Positions 51,691-64,000 of a stretch of DNA of 64,000 nucleotides are shown piece after piece. The position numbers and the translations under genes are program-made. How positions within the stretch are numbered: the stretch's first letter is position 1; every line of letters begins with the position of its first letter. The DNA comes from Nilaparvata lugens (taxonomy: Eukaryota > Arthropoda > Insecta > Hemiptera > Delphacidae), in assembly GCF_014356525.2 (NCBI RefSeq), contig NC_052514.1:4565054-4629053 (forward strand). The letters run 5' to 3'. Below the pieces are notes generated by a model. That model was not told the DNA's origin and did not search any database. It was given only the letters and a program-made list of their open reading frames with translations.

Positions 51691-52075
51691 GAAAAAAGAA
51701 ATGACCAGTCAGCAATAATTTGACAAGTCATTCAATCAAGCATTATTTTCGACATTAATTCACATAGGAAACAATCTTAATATGGCAACTGTTTTGTTCC
51801 AAAAGGCTATTGTACTGGCACAAAAAGCATTAATATTTCGACGCAGTAATATGGAGAATATTATGCGCGTTGAACAGGAAAAAAGAGTCACTTATTAAAA
51901 GTGTTTGTTTCAATAGAATATTCTACTATCTTAGGTCAAGAAACTCATTTAGTGAATGAGAATACTGTTAGTTATTCTTGGGAAGACGTATTTGAAACAA
52001 AGTAAACAGATTACAGGTATAAATTAAAATATTAATGAATGAGAAGAATCTTCAAGAATTTGGTCTTTTACCAAA

Positions 52076-52558
52076 GTTAGGTCCACTTTATAATGACAGT
52101 ATTTGATTAACATTGGTGTTGCTATTCTTGTCTATCATTTGACAAAACAAATAGCGGTATCCTTTCTATCCCCACATAGTTGCCAGATCTTTTTTCAACA
52201 ATGTAGGATGGAATATAATTAAAAAACAAAATATTTTTTAATCTCAACTATATTATGAAAATGTATTAGGCCTATCAAATTATTGCAAAATATGTTTTCT
52301 TGATGAATAAAGTATAAGTTAGTTGATTATTTCCAACAAGAATGATCAGTTAATATGACAATAGGTATATCATTATCTGCAAGAAGGCAGTGAAAGGCAG
52401 AGAATCGACTACGCTGTTCTCCAATATTTTCCACTGCCTTATTTATTGCATTCCACAATCATATCAAATCAATGATTGGGAGAGAATCAACAGGATCAAC
52501 CCAAAACTGTTTCCCTAATTTTGATGAAAATAATCCAATTATAATGTGGACCTCACTT
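52076..52558. mobile_element. Tc1/mariner-type MITE, TATAGTGAGGTCC family, diverged copy
   Basis: Diverged ends TTAGGTCCACTTTATAATGA and TATAATGTGGACCTCACTT. About 85 bases of the interior (52447-52530) recur directly at 63457-63540. Confidence 0.7.
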
Positions 52559-52655
52559 CACAAGACAGTACTTCATATTAATTAGGCTACTATGGGTCTT
52601 GTAATTTATTTTTCGCCCCACTTGGATGTAATGAGCTGGTTTTCGTGCGTCATAT

Positions 52656-53169
52656 GGAGGCCGAAAATGATTTTTTGTAGCAGTTTTGCTGTTCCTATTT
52701 CGGAACTAGGAACATACTGGAATGTAAAGAAAACAAATGGTTTCATTACAGTATAGTATGCTGTAATGAGAATAATATTTATATTTTTTCTGTATAGGGC
52801 TACTTTTATAGAAATAGAAAGAAAAATAAAAATCTTAGTACCCTTTTTGAAATATTTAATCACAACATGTTTCGGACATTGATGCCATTTTTAAGTGATC
52901 GAATAAGATTTTTATTTCAAGTGATCACTTGAAAATGGCATCAATGTCCGAAACATGTTGTGATTAAATATTTCAAGAAGGGTACTAAGATTTTTATTTT
53001 TCTTTCTATTTCTATAAAAGTAGCCCTATACAGAAAAAATATAAATATTATTCTCATTACAGCATACTATACTGTAATGAAACCATTTGTTTTCTTTACA
53101 GTCGAGTATGTTTCCTAGTTCCTAAATAGGAACAGCAAAACTGCTACAAAAAACCACTTTCAGCGCTCC
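52656..53169. repeat. 514-bp near-perfect palindrome
   Basis: Mirrored about 52913; the outer arms contain TAGCAGTTTTGCTGTTCC and TACAGTATAGTATGCTGTAA, the inner part the core seen at 12637-12822. The outer arm recurs singly at 63250-63385. Confidence 0.9.
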
Positions 53170-53565
53170 AGGTGGAAGTTTTGTCAACTTCCACAAGATT
53201 CCTGATTCAGAATTTGTTAACTAGGTTATGTTTGTAGAATGCATGTAGTAACTTCATTACGAGCAGGTAATGTTTTCTATTTCTCAATTATTCTTCTTTA
53301 GATTATGATGAAAAAAAAATAGTTAAATGTGAATGTCTTTTGCAGTTCTCGAATGAAATTCTAGTCTTGGACTAACTCCTAACTAACTGTTTGTATATTT
53401 TCATATTGTAATGTTTTCTATTTCTCAATTATTCTTCTTTAGATTATAATGAAGAAAAAATAGTTAGATGTGAATGTCTTTTGCAGTTCTTGAATGAAAT
53501 TCTAGTCTTGCCTAACGCCTCGACTAGAAACATCATTCTCGCCTGCAAAAGGTCCCTTACCATCC
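53085..53565 (+). repeat. segment inversely duplicated at 63000-63345, with local tandem copy
   Basis: AATGTGAATGTCTTTTGCAG, TAGACGCATGTAGTAACTTC-region and GGAAGTTTTGTCAA appear in reverse complement at 63000-63345. Within it the roughly 100 bases at 53268-53370 recur at 53407-53508. Confidence 0.8.
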
Positions 53566-54208
53566 TTGTGACGTTATATACTATTTCTCTAGTGAGATTT
53601 AATTCAACATATCATCAAACCTTATGAATAACATTGACCAATGCTGATAGTTTGGAGTGAATCCCCCAATAGTTACTTACTTACTTGATGCCCTGGCATA
53701 AGAAGAGAATACACTTATTGAGATAATTACTGGCATAAGTCTAGGGAGAGTGAATATCGCCTAATAAATGCTGTATTCCTACATAGCAGTGTACAGTACA
53801 AATATCATTCTAAGGACTTCTAATGGGACTTTTCACACTCAGCCCGGCCAAACGAGTATGAATAGCCTCATTGGAACACATGGGAATTATATTTTCACTT
53901 TACTGGACACGTTCACTGATATGTGAGAATCCAGCTTAACAATATAAAACAGTGAAAAGCGAGAGAAAAGTCTAAGAGAGATTAAAATACATTGAGTATT
54001 GTATGCATGCAATGTCTCTATGTAATTTATTGCATGGACATGCTGATTCTAGATTCAATTTCACAGTGTTGTCAACTCGTTGGGTATTGCATTCATAAAC
54101 ACTGAGATTTACTTTTTATTAATTATTGATTCATACAATAAGTAGGCTACATCATTAAAATAATAGGGAGCGAAAGAATAAGGAAACCTTGTGATATTCC
54201 TCTCCCAG

Positions 54209-54236
54209 ATATATATATATATATATCTATATATAT

Positions 54237-54292
<56 letters not shown>
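54209..54292 (+). repeat. (AT)n microsatellite
   Basis: About 84 bases of AT with two short interruptions. Confidence 0.97.
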
Positions 54293-54295
<3 letters not shown>

Positions 54296-54299
54296 TACT

Positions 54300-55200
54300 T
54301 CAAATGGATAGCTTTAGTTGACGTTGTGTAAGGTCCATTTTTCATAATGAATAGCATTCATGACTAAATATAAACTTGATTATCTGTATTATTCACTCAA
54401 GACAACCATAACAATAAGCCACAGACAATACATACTACGTCAGAATGAAATTACTTGAGCTAATACAAAATATTTACCTTGTGAACTAAGGTTGTGATTA
54501 TCAATACATTAAGAGTTGTAATACATTTAGACTATCATAATACGTAGATAGAAAAAACAATAAAATATTTAGTAGGTAGTGAAACAAACAATCTGAATGA
54601 AATTCCAAGAATAAATGCAAATGATTCGGTAGGTAGAGGTTACACCCCGAGTAATAGGTTACTAAAAAGCTCAGAAAGCATGAGTGTCAAACAGCGGAAA
54701 TTAGCACAATTCAAGGTGGTAGATAGTTTTAAAATGAGTATTTCATAGAGAAAATTTAATAAATTACCATATTGTAACTACTTACTGTATTATTTTGTTC
54801 TTTTGCGTAGTAAATTGGATGTTAGTAATATCAAGCACGAATAGCAATCATGACGAGTACTGACTCACAGACTCAGTGACTTGATTGTTACTGTATTGCC
54901 AACTTAATCTAATACATTTTGTATTTTTGATGGAATATATTTTGAATCATTACCTTATTTTTATATTGAAAATAATACACGATAATTTATATCGAATCTG
55001 AGTCATCTCCATTTTGATATCTTCAAAGAAATAAATTCTCATTGCAAGAAAAATCTGTCTAGAAAAATTATTCTTGATGATACAAGATCATATCATTAGA
55101 AATTCACTAGTGAAAATTTGTTTCCAGATGGAATATTATATCATTTTTCGAATCAACTCAATTTTTTATAGATTGTTACTCAAAATTCATCATCACCATA
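54300..55200. other. no recognised feature
   Basis: AT-rich, no repeats or coding signals that I can support. Confidence 0.5.
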
Positions 55201-55203
55201 TAG

Positions 55204-56550
55204 CCTTGTACACACGTCCGTACAGATTCGCGCGAACAATCGTATGTACATATGCCTCAACATTCACTGTACGTCCTTGTGGACGCGATCCACGTATGCC
55301 TCAGCATTCAAAAAGCTATCTGATTTGCAGACGACACGAAGACATGGTAGATGTAGATTTTCCACAACATGACAACAATGGCGTCATTCCATCATTGAAG
55401 ATAGTTATCACAAATTGCAGCAGTATCATTTTATTTCAATGACTTATATAATAAAATCAAAAATAAAACTTGACAAACGATGTTGGTGGGTTGAACGATT
55501 GTAGGTTGAAGTAAGGAAATGAATTGCTACATGACATAATATTGACAATTCAATCTTTCTTAGGTTGTCAAAACATTATGTTGTTAATGTACTGAATCTA
55601 ATTCAACTAGTTATCTAAACAAAAAATGATATCATCAAGAACGATTGGCTCTAACTTTGAGATTCTTGGCATTAGGCGATTCATTTGTTGGTTTCCAATA
55701 TCTATTCAGAATCTCAAAAAAAGAAAAATTCTACAATAATTCCAGAAGTTTTGATGACCTAATCAAAGCACTTAACACTGTCTCACAAAATTGACAGTCT
55801 TCTTTAAGGAAATTAGCCATAAATTGAATCAAATACTAAATTGCTGCCCATTTTAAACTAACTCTGCTCATACACATGACAAAACAAGATTCTCCAAAAG
55901 ATTAGCTTCAAGATTTACCTTCAAGGGAATACTAGTTCAAAGTTTGAATAAATCTCTCTATAGATAGCCTAGCTATCTAAAACGTATAATATCATATTGA
56001 AGATTACAATTTTAATTAACAACTCTGATTGATAACATGAAACAAACACAAGATGATTTGATAGCCACAGTAAAATAATATTGAGCTATACTTTCTTGTA
56101 GGAACCCTGTAGAGAAGCTTTTTTCACTTAAATTATGCAGTTCTAAATTTGTTAATCATGATACGAATTATATACTCCATGCATGTTTCTATTTAAATAT
56201 TTGACAATCCACATATCCTACAAAATTACAAAAATCCTACAATTTACAATTAGTTATTGGATCACAATTTGATTTAACCTGATACAATTTGATTTAACCT
56301 AATAACCTTTAACATTAACCTAATTCATTGGAATTAGGTTATGACGCCTTCAATGTTTACGTTTTGCCTCACCCGTATGGCAAAATCGCGTCCACACGTA
56401 CATTCAATGCTCGCCCGAGGCGCCTTTGAGCACGCCAAAATACCGACAGGGTTCCGGTTCGCCCACATGCCTCAGCGAACAGTGTCCACACGTGCGAATG
56501 CAAGCCCATACACGTATGCTCACCCGAGGCAAACGTACGTGTGTACACCG
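55204..56550. mobile_element. possible element with TGTACACACGT ends
   Basis: The left end GTACACACGTCCGTAC and right end GTACGTGTGTACAC are complementary, and both have CGTATGCCTC/GAGGC-like words inside. The 1.3 kb between is AT-rich and has no gene. The open frame at 56341-56688 lies in the right end and does not look coding. Confidence 0.35.
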
Positions 56551-57039
56551 TTTAAAGAAATAGAATCTTCAAGCAGTAATCCTGAAGGCAGGGATAGAAA
56601 ATGCAAGACCGGGTCAAAGTGGGTTGACAACAAAGTGACTCTAGTAACTGGTTCCTGCATCCACTCTTATATTGAATTATTGCTTTGACGACTGTGAACA
56701 CAAAAAATAATGTGTGAAGTATTATTATAGTAGTACATAAGTAGTATTATTATAGTGATTAATTGAACTGTCTGTTTATCCACCATGATTGTACTGTATA
56801 ATATTATCATCAGTATGGAAACAGTTGGGGTCTAGCTTTTTTATCAAATTTAAATTCCTGGATAATATATGGGTACCTTTAATACCTTCTGCTTCATCCA
56901 TTACCCACACCTGTGGGATCGATGGCATTATAGAATTCAGTTTCAATACACATAATTACATAACTATTCAGATGGCAGATAAAACAGTGATCACTTTTAA
57001 TAAAAATTCAAATCATCACTCATAAATTCATTCACATTA

Positions 57040-57741
57040 TAATATGCCTTATTGCAAAGCCTCATCCAACTGCTTTACACCAGGAGGCATCTTGTTGAAG
57101 AATTTCTGTTCAGAAACTCTATGAGTATGGCCTGTGAATGGTAGAGAAGTCTCCTGGGGACATCCATCAGGTCACGGTGCCTAATGTTGTAGTAGTGAAT
57201 GTCACTACAGGCAGCCAAAGTATGTTGACATACATCAAGCACAGGAGGATGGAATGGCTGAAAATATTGACACCAAATCGTTGGTCAAGTTGGTGGTCAG
57301 TACACCAAGGCGAGAAAAGATGGGCTTACAGTGGGCAAGGTGGTCGTTGCCTGTTATAATTCTCAAAGCTCTCTTTTGCAGCCTTAGGACATCAGCAGCC
57401 CCTGTCGAATGACCCCACAGGAGCAATCCATAAGTGATGTGGCCATAGAAGAGAGCGTGATATATCACTAAGAGAGACCTCTCCATCACCAGTCCCCTCT
57501 TCCTGAGCAGCAGGAAGCAAATGCGGGAGAGTCGGCTGGTTACCTGCTGTAAATGACTGTTCCAGCTGAGTTTGCAATCCAAGACAAAACCCAGCAGCTT
57601 TACTGGATTTTGAGGGTCACGCAGTTCTCGTCTTTGGGTCTTGTCCTCATTCAGCTGGAATCGATTAGCCAGGAACCATGAAGTGGCAGATCGAAGATGC
57701 TCTGCAGACGCCTCCAAAATCCGGACCCAGAGCAGCCTCAT
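57040..57741 (-). mobile_element. decayed non-LTR retrotransposon fragment, copy B
   Basis: It encodes ATSWFLANRFQLNEDKTQ, NPVKLLGFVLDCKLSWNSHL, IYHALFYGHITYGLLLWGHS and VLRLQKRALRIITG. After a frame change it reads HYYNIRHRDLMDVPRRL, a usual RT tail. Compared with the copy at 59470-60024 it lacks about six residues after KTQ. It is truncated at the 5' end. Confidence 0.8.
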
Positions 57742-58056
57742 CTACCAGCCAGCTAGAATATTGAACAAGCTGCCAGTTTCAGCCATTAACCAGCCAGATG
57801 AGCTGGGTTGGTCATCACATCAAAAATACAATATCACACAGAAGTTTTTGACAACACTGTCATGTCAAAAAAAAAACAAAAAAAACATAATGGCATAGAT
57901 GGCTAAACACGGTGATGGCCACTAAATGTCAACTGTAGACTCCTGAAAAAATTCACTCAAGGAGTAGTATGGTCTGGCACGCAGCCAGGACTTGAGTCTC
58001 CTCTTAAACTCACTGTCACTCAAATGACGCACAGATGGAGGTAGCATATTAAACAT

Positions 58057-59306
58057 TTAAATAGCGATATTGGGATAACAGTTCTGAGCCTTACTTAGCC
58101 TACATTGAGGAACATTGACTTCGAGAGCATTTCGAAGTGAGTAGGCACTCTGCAACCTTCTCAAATTCACTGTCAGATTGGTATTCCTAATACCAACCAG
58201 GGAAGAAAAGATGAACTGGCTAAAAACTGTGAGAATCTCGAGTCTGGCAAAGAGTGGCCTACAGTGCTCCAGATGACCACTGGATGACAATATCCGAACT
58301 GCCTTCTTCTGCAGCATAAGAATACTCTCACAGTGTGAAGAGTGTCCCCATAGCAGTATTCCATAGATAATGTGACTATGGAACAGTGAATAATAGGCCA
58401 TAATCAAATGTTCCTCAGTCAGCAAGCACCTCAGTCTTCTCAACAGGTAGATCACACAAGACAATCTTCTGCATACAGCATCCACATGAGCACTCCATGT
58501 TAATTTTGGATCGATGTTAAATCCCAGAAGCTTTACTGGTTCATTCAATGAATGATTGAAGTGGTTTCTCAGAGTGCACATGATATTCTGTGTCTTGCCG
58601 ACGTTGAGCAACAGCTTGTTCTCCTGAAACCAGCGTTCTGCACCAGCAAAGGACTCCTCCAACTCAAGGGTGGCAGCTGCAGGCGAGGATCCTCTCCCAA
58701 CAAGGGTTGTGTCATCCGCAAACAGCAGCTCACTTCCGCCGACTCTCAAATCGTTCATATGCAGGATGAACAGGACTGGCCCCAGGACAGAGCCCTGCGG
58801 TACCCCATGCCGTACATGCAGTTCGCCAGATGATGCACCCCGAACATTCACTATCTGCCTTCTGTCAGAAAGATAGGACTTGAAAGTGTCAGCAACAATG
58901 TCCGTTATACCATACTGACTCAACTTTCCAAGGAGAAGCTCATGAGACACACAGTCAAAAGCACGTGACACAGCCTCACTGCCACAGAATCTCCACTCTC
59001 GAATGCATCAATGACTTCATTGATCAGGGCCAGCAGGGTGGTTTGTGTGGATTTGGACTTTCTAAAGCCATGTTGTCTATCAGACAGCAAACTATTCCTC
59101 TCAAGATGGTCCATTAGCTGATCCTTCATGGCAACCTCTAAGATTTTTCCGAGTAAGGGGGTAACAGTAATTGGTCGGGAGCCAGGACTCTGCCAGAGAC
59201 GGTCTTGAAGAGGAGACTGAGGGCTTTCCATCAGGAGAACCCCTTTTATTCTCTGAAGGAGTTCTATGATTGTGATCCTCATACTGTAAGTAGATACTTC
59301 TTGCAT
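58057..59306 (-). mobile_element. non-LTR retrotransposon reverse transcriptase, frameshifted
   Basis: The largest RT remnant in the window. Frame 1 (59306-58920) has SRPITVTPLLGKILEVAMKD and LLSDRQHGFRKSKSTQTTLL. A frameshift around 58960 leads into frame 2 (58971-58057): SRAFDCVSHELLLGKL, HGVPQGSVLGPVLFILHMND, ELLFADDTTLVG (catalytic F-ADD), VKLLGFNIDPKLTWSAHV and YYSLFHSHIIYGILLWGHSS. The RT motif order is complete from fingers to thumb, and FADD with PQGSVLGP places it in the Jockey/CR1/I group. The endonuclease and ORF1 are missing. Inactive. Confidence 0.9.
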
Positions 59307-59469
59307 TAGTCTTGCTGCTGCTTTTTGTGTTTTGATGTGTTTTTTTGTTCTTGACCTGTCTTAATATGACAGTTTTTTATGTTCTTAACTTGTTCACTTG
59401 TGGCCATACCTATGACCACGCCATGAAAAGAAACTCATTATTATTATTATTATCGAGATGGGTGGCAGT

Positions 59470-60024
59470 TAAATTGAATTTCAAAAACTCTGTATTGCCT
59501 CCTCATTCAGGGAGTGAAGCGGCAGTTCACAAGCTTTGCCAGAAGCACACTCTCAAATATCTTCACCTCCCGCACACGGAGACTCACTGGCATCCTGTTG
59601 AATATTTTTAGCACACTGACAGGAAAATTACTGTGTGATCGTGTGAGTCTTGCAGCCTCAGGACATCAGCAGTCCCTGCCGAATGACCCCACAGGAGCAA
59701 TCCATAGGTGATGTGGAAATAGAAGAGCATGTGATACATCATTATAAGGTACTTCTCAGTCACCAGGCCCCTTATCTTGAGCAACAGAAAGCATATGCGG
59801 GAGACTCGGCTAATTACATGCTGTATATGACTGTTTCAGCTGAGTTTTCTGTCCAAGACACAGCCCAGCAGCTTCAATGGAATCTGAAGGTCACACAGTT
59901 CTCGTAACAAGCTGCAGATGATCCTTTGGGTTTTTCCCTCACTCAGCTTGAATGCATTAGCCAGGAACCATGAAGTGGCAGATTGAAGATGCTCCGTAGA
60001 TGCCTTCAAAACCTGCTTATGCAT
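59470..60024 (-). mobile_element. decayed non-LTR retrotransposon fragment, copy C
   Basis: It starts STEHLQSATSWFLANAFKLS, then KLLGCVLDRKLS, and with frame changes HMLFYFHITYGLLLWGHSAG. It is the same family as copy B at 57040-57741. It abuts a Tc1/mariner-type MITE (60039-60257) on one side and a short (ATT)n-tailed + strand fragment (about 59330-59455) on the other. Confidence 0.75.
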
Positions 60025-60038
60025 ATCATATTTTATTA

Positions 60039-60257
60039 TATAGTGAGGTCCACGTTATAATGACAGTATTTGATCAACTTTGGTCTTGCTATCCTTGTCC
60101 ATCATTCGATAAAGCCGGTGGTACTATCCTTTTCTAGGTCCTCAATGATGCCAATTATGTTTCTGTTAGTGTAGGAATATAATTAATTAATGCAGAGAAT
60201 CGGCATCGCTATTCTTCTATCTTTATCCACTGCCATTAAAACGTGGAACTCACTATA
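60039..60257. mobile_element. Tc1/mariner-type MITE, TATAGTGAGGTCC family, short copy
   Basis: 219 bp with the family ends (TATAGTGAGGTCCACGTTAT and its complement with one change), bounded by TA. Confidence 0.85.
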
Positions 60258-60259
60258 GA

Positions 60260-61690
60260 AATAGAAATGTCACTTGCTTGTCGGCTACGTTAAAAAAATA
60301 TTTAGCTTGTTACTGTGCCACCATGTCTTCTTCTTGAAAAAACTTCAACATTTCGAATTTGAATTTCGCTCGGTTTTTATTTGAGCAATGAGCATGAGCA
60401 GCATGGAAATGGAAAAGTTGGAAACTTTTGCAAAATGTTCATTCTGTTTGCTGACACAGTCTTTTGCAAATGATATTTTGCATCTTTAGTCTTTAACTTT
60501 AATTTTTATTGATAGAGCTTTATCATCTTACACTGGCAATGTTTTTTGACATAATAAAGGAGTTGTAATCAGTGTTATCTCTCCAATCAGGTAATGATAA
60601 CTTTTATCAACCACTCAAGAAGGTAGTTTTATACTTACAGTATTTTTATTGTAACCTGAAAGAATTAAAAACAATTTATTATTTTTGTCTATTTATTTTG
60701 CACTTTATAGTTTTATTATTGCTCTCTTAATTGTAACTACCAATTTATTAACTTCTCTCAAAGTTGATAGTATTAGATTATAAATTTTATCTGTAACCTA
60801 TAAGAATGTCCATGCACTCATGTCGTGTCTTGGCTATTGACACAACAAATAATATAATATCTTATTTTAAACGTATAATTAGCTGAATATTCGTGTATCA
60901 TCTTACAAAATTTGATTTTAGTTGCTACAATTTGATTTGAGTACGGTACCGTTGGTCTGAGTAACTGTACAGACTTTTATATTGCTCCTGTATTTTTCAT
61001 TAGTTTATAGGCTACATGATTGTATTTTTATTTTTTCACAGAAAATTTTTGATTGCCTGAAGAAAACACGATTGTTCCCTGGGAGTATTTTACAACGATT
61101 AACAAGTGTTACTGTATTGAACAAATTCATCTTCAATGGTTCTCTCTTCATCACAAAGTTTTATTGGATCTTGAAGGTAAATTTTTTAATATCTCAGTAT
61201 TTTATTATTTTTACCGGTACCGTTATTTATTTGTTTATATATTTATTCTATTGCACCTACAAAAATAATTGTAGTAATTACAAGTAATTTGGACATATTG
61301 ACATAATATGCAGAAAATTCATCTCTATAATAAATGTTGATTTGTAGCGGTATGATTGTCACTCAATTTTGAAATTTTATTTCTTCGAGTATTAAGCCAA
61401 GTTAGCCTACCATTTTTTGCTTAGAGTGATGATTACATGAGCTACAAGCTTGTGCGATGGCCATCAAACGGATGATGAAACTAGTGGGATATCTACAAAA
61501 AAACTACAGCATTTCAGGTGTATTCCAAACCACCCGGAAGCAATTTTTAAAATCATATAAATTATATTATCTAGACCTTTTTAAGTAGCCTTGCTTAGTC
61601 TTAGATATTCGGATCTCTTTGGCATTTCAAGTGGCTACCTTTAAGCACAGAAGAAGGGACTCTATGTTTTTTTATTTTGCCTCAAGGTCG
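60260..61690. other. no recognised feature
   Basis: AT-rich sequence. The open frames around 60982-61287 are low-complexity and show no domain. Confidence 0.5.
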
Positions 61691-61865
61691 TCTCACACCC
61701 AGCTACATGTAGCTACGAATACGTCCTATCTTCCCAATGTTAATCCACGCTATGCAATCTGTCCCGTTCACACCAGCGTAGCGTAGCTTTTAACATTGGA
61801 AGATAGAACGGCTACATCTTCCGAAGGACGTATTTATAACCACACGTAGCTGGGTTGAGAATAGG
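61691..61865. mobile_element. MITE-like inverted repeat with CACCCAGCTAC ends
   Basis: Arms CACCCAGCTACATGTAGCTA/CGTCCTATCTTCC pair with GGAAGATAGAACGGC/CACACGTAGCTGGGTTG. Confidence 0.7.
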
Positions 61866-62049
61866 CGAATAGGCCACAACGAGAATAGGCGTAATTGTTG
61901 AGCGATAGCCTTATCAGCGTAGCCAAACGCCAACCTAATTAAAAAACTTCCATATTTCACTTTTAGAAGTTTACTGTAGCCTTTGGATCACTAAGAACTC
62001 TTCAAAGTATGGGAAATAATAATATAAAAGGAAATAATAATTCGTTTCG

Positions 62050-62770
62050 TTTATTTCACTGCATTTTTACAATAATTGGTAATACAAATACATACATTAA
62101 ACATAATGGTTGAACATTACAATTGGTAATACAAATACATACCTTAAGCATAATAATTGAACATAGATAATAATATTAAGCATGTAACAGAAAAAAACCA
62201 CAGCGCATCCCTCTTTAGGCTAAACCTGTGTTGAGGGATGTCTCGCTCTCTAGTTGAGTCAACTTAATTATAATACAATAACAATTTTGAGGTATCAAAC
62301 AATAAAGTAAATTTTATACAATAATCAGTGTGCTTTTCACAAGATGGGATTATGAATCTTTAACAATAAATTACATTTGAATGAAGACAGCAAAAAAATG
62401 TAAATAATATTACACCTCTATTAAACGTTTTTCTTCATAGAAGCGATTAAGTCTATTCTTAAACAAATTGTAACTGGGTGCATCTGATATATCTGATTGC
62501 AGTTTATTGAAAAGTCGTCGTCCCTTAGCAAAAGCATGTAAGGAGGCCACTCTACTTCTTGTGAAGGGTTCTTTTAATTTATTAGCAAGATTTCGACGAG
62601 TGGAATATACATGTTCATCCATAACTGGAAACTCTGAACGTCTTAAATACACAAACTTCAAAAGATTTATTTCAAATAGGGTATCAACACTAAAAACGCC
62701 AAATTCTCTATACAATACTTCGGTTGGATATCTTATGGGTATCTTTAAACATATTTTTATTATTCTTTTA
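62050..62770 (-). mobile_element. non-LTR retrotransposon 3' end
   Basis: The minus-strand frame 62715-62410 includes FVYLRRSEFPVMDEHVYSTR, FAKGRRLFNKLQSDI, APSYNLFKNRLNRFYEE, a usual RT C-terminal tail (GxxLFNxLP-like, then the FKxxL motif). Probable 3' UTR runs on to about 62050, where a short direct duplication (ATTGGTAATACAAATACATA) occurs. It belongs to a different family from the others here. Confidence 0.7.
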
Positions 62771-62999
62771 TAAAGAATTATGAGAGGTTGTGAAATTAAA
62801 ATAAAGTTTCATTTTACAAGGAAAGAGACTGCTAAGAACAGTTATTGAAAATACACCATTCTTATGAACAAATAATATATTTTTGACCTAAAATATTAAT
62901 GAACTAAATAGAGATGATTAATGTAAAGGGCTATAGAGATATTCACTTCAAACTGTCAGAGATTGATTGAAAATCATTAATAGTATCTTACGCCACAAG

Positions 63000-63385
63000 G
63001 ACGGGAAGGGGCCTTTTGCAGGCGAGAATGATGTTTGTAGTCGAGGCGTTTCATTTCATTCGAGCACTGCAAAAGACATTCACGTCCAAGTAACGTACAC
63101 TATTTTTTGTCATAATAATCTAAAGAAGAATAATTGAGAAATTGAAAACATTACCTGCTGTGCTGACGTTACTACATGCATTCCATAAACATAACCTAGT
63201 TTACATATTCCAAATTAGGAATTTTGTGGAATTTGACAAAACTTCCACCTGGAGTGCTGAAGGTGGTTTTTTGTTGCAGTTTTGCTGTTCCTATTTCGGA
63301 ACTAGGAAACATACTCGACTGTGAAGAAAACATATGGTTTCATTACAGTAGAGTATGCTGTAATGAGAATCATTGTTTATTTGTT
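63000..63385 (-). repeat. inverted partner of the 53 kb segment
   Basis: Reverse-complement match to 53085-53565, from CAGGCGAGAATGATG to GCTGTTCCTATTTCGGAACT. Diverged by scattered substitutions. Confidence 0.8.
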
Positions 63386-63640
63386 CTGCAAACAGCTGTT
63401 TACCGGATTGATTTCATGCATGGAAAACAGCTGATATTTATTACATTTATTACATTCCTCAATCACAACATCAAATTAATGATTTGGAGAGAATCAACAG
63501 GATAAACCCAAAACTGTTCCTCTCCCTAATTTTGATAAAAAAAGTCCAAATGAGGTTATGAAAACACTTTTATAAAAATCACAAAAATTTACAGTCCAAA
63601 TAAACATTATAATATTAAAAATTTGCTAAATAATATTAAA

Positions 63641-63646
<6 letters not shown>

Positions 63647-63687
<41 letters not shown>

Positions 63688-63692
63688 ATATT
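63647..63692 (+). repeat. (AT)n microsatellite
   Basis: TA run interrupted once near 63678. Confidence 0.95.
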
Positions 63693-64000
63693 ACGTTTTT
63701 GTGCATGTTGTGGGTCCAGTAAAATTTCAACTCTTATGTAGTTCCCCGGGACCCCCCATTTTAAATTTGATCAGATAGTCACAAAATGAAACTATTATGT
63801 TATACCTGAAGAACTTGACTTGCTGAATGGTTATATTCCACTCAATTTATGATATATTCATCCATAATTAATCTAGATCCTTGTAAAGTTATTCACCTCA
63901 TGATGGTCCTTTCTAACCTCCAAAGTGCTTATATAATTCTGCTATATAAAATCTACTCCTATGTTGGGTCTTGAGTGATTGGCGCCAACATTAGAGTTGC

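Noticed and set aside
56341..56688. 115-residue open frame
   Set aside because: It overlaps the GC-rich end of a putative transposon (CACACGTAC words), shows no domain and no splice or start support.

Overview
The window looks like part of an AT-rich insect nuclear genome. The evidence is a split gene whose protein matches insect Akt, GT/AG introns of 1.7 to 6.5 kb, and a very dense load of short inverted-repeat elements (MITEs), decayed non-LTR retrotransposons, Helitron-like repeats and microsatellites. A hemipteran such as a planthopper would fit, but that is an inference from repeat style and cannot be proved from the window alone. No bacterial gene, CRISPR array, rRNA or convincing tRNA was seen.

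The one gene recognised with confidence is Akt (protein kinase B / RAC serine-threonine kinase), on the minus strand. Its coding sequence is spread over eight exons between 47851 (start codon) and 21453 (stop). Exons 1 to 3 encode the PH domain and linker. Exons 4 to 7 encode the kinase domain (glycine loop, catalytic lysine, YRDLK, DFG, activation-loop threonine, APE). Exon 8 encodes the AGC tail with turn and hydrophobic motifs. All splice sites are GT/AG and the phases fit, giving about 544 residues, except that exon 3 carries two apparent +1 shifts and exon 5 one -1 shift. Assembly indels seem the simplest explanation; a decayed copy is the alternative. The acceptor in front of the start-codon exon means that an upstream non-coding exon and the promoter lie beyond 47860 and were not identified.

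Layout. 1-21.4 kb: downstream flank, mostly repeats, with one well-formed but unidentified minus-strand coding exon at 1731-1996. 21.4-47.9 kb: Akt, whose introns hold an RTE-like retrotransposon end with a (GAA)n tail, two Jockey/CR1-like reverse-transcriptase fragments, Helitron-like copies, nested MITEs, a minisatellite-flanked duplicate of part of exon 2, and a 23-bp tandem array grown out of the exon 5 splice donor. 47.9-64 kb: upstream flank with tandem repeats, a 514-bp palindrome, an inverted segmental duplication and four decayed retrotransposon fragments.

No new multi-gene system is visible. The most unusual items are: the splice-donor tandem array; a 323-bp GC-rich island of about nine copies of one 16-bp motif bounded by 9-bp direct repeats; two MITE families sharing CATAG/CTATG ends and 7-bp target duplications, one with a 29-bp remnant made only of its two tips; and a MITE inside a mariner-like transposase remnant whose removal rejoins the reading frame.
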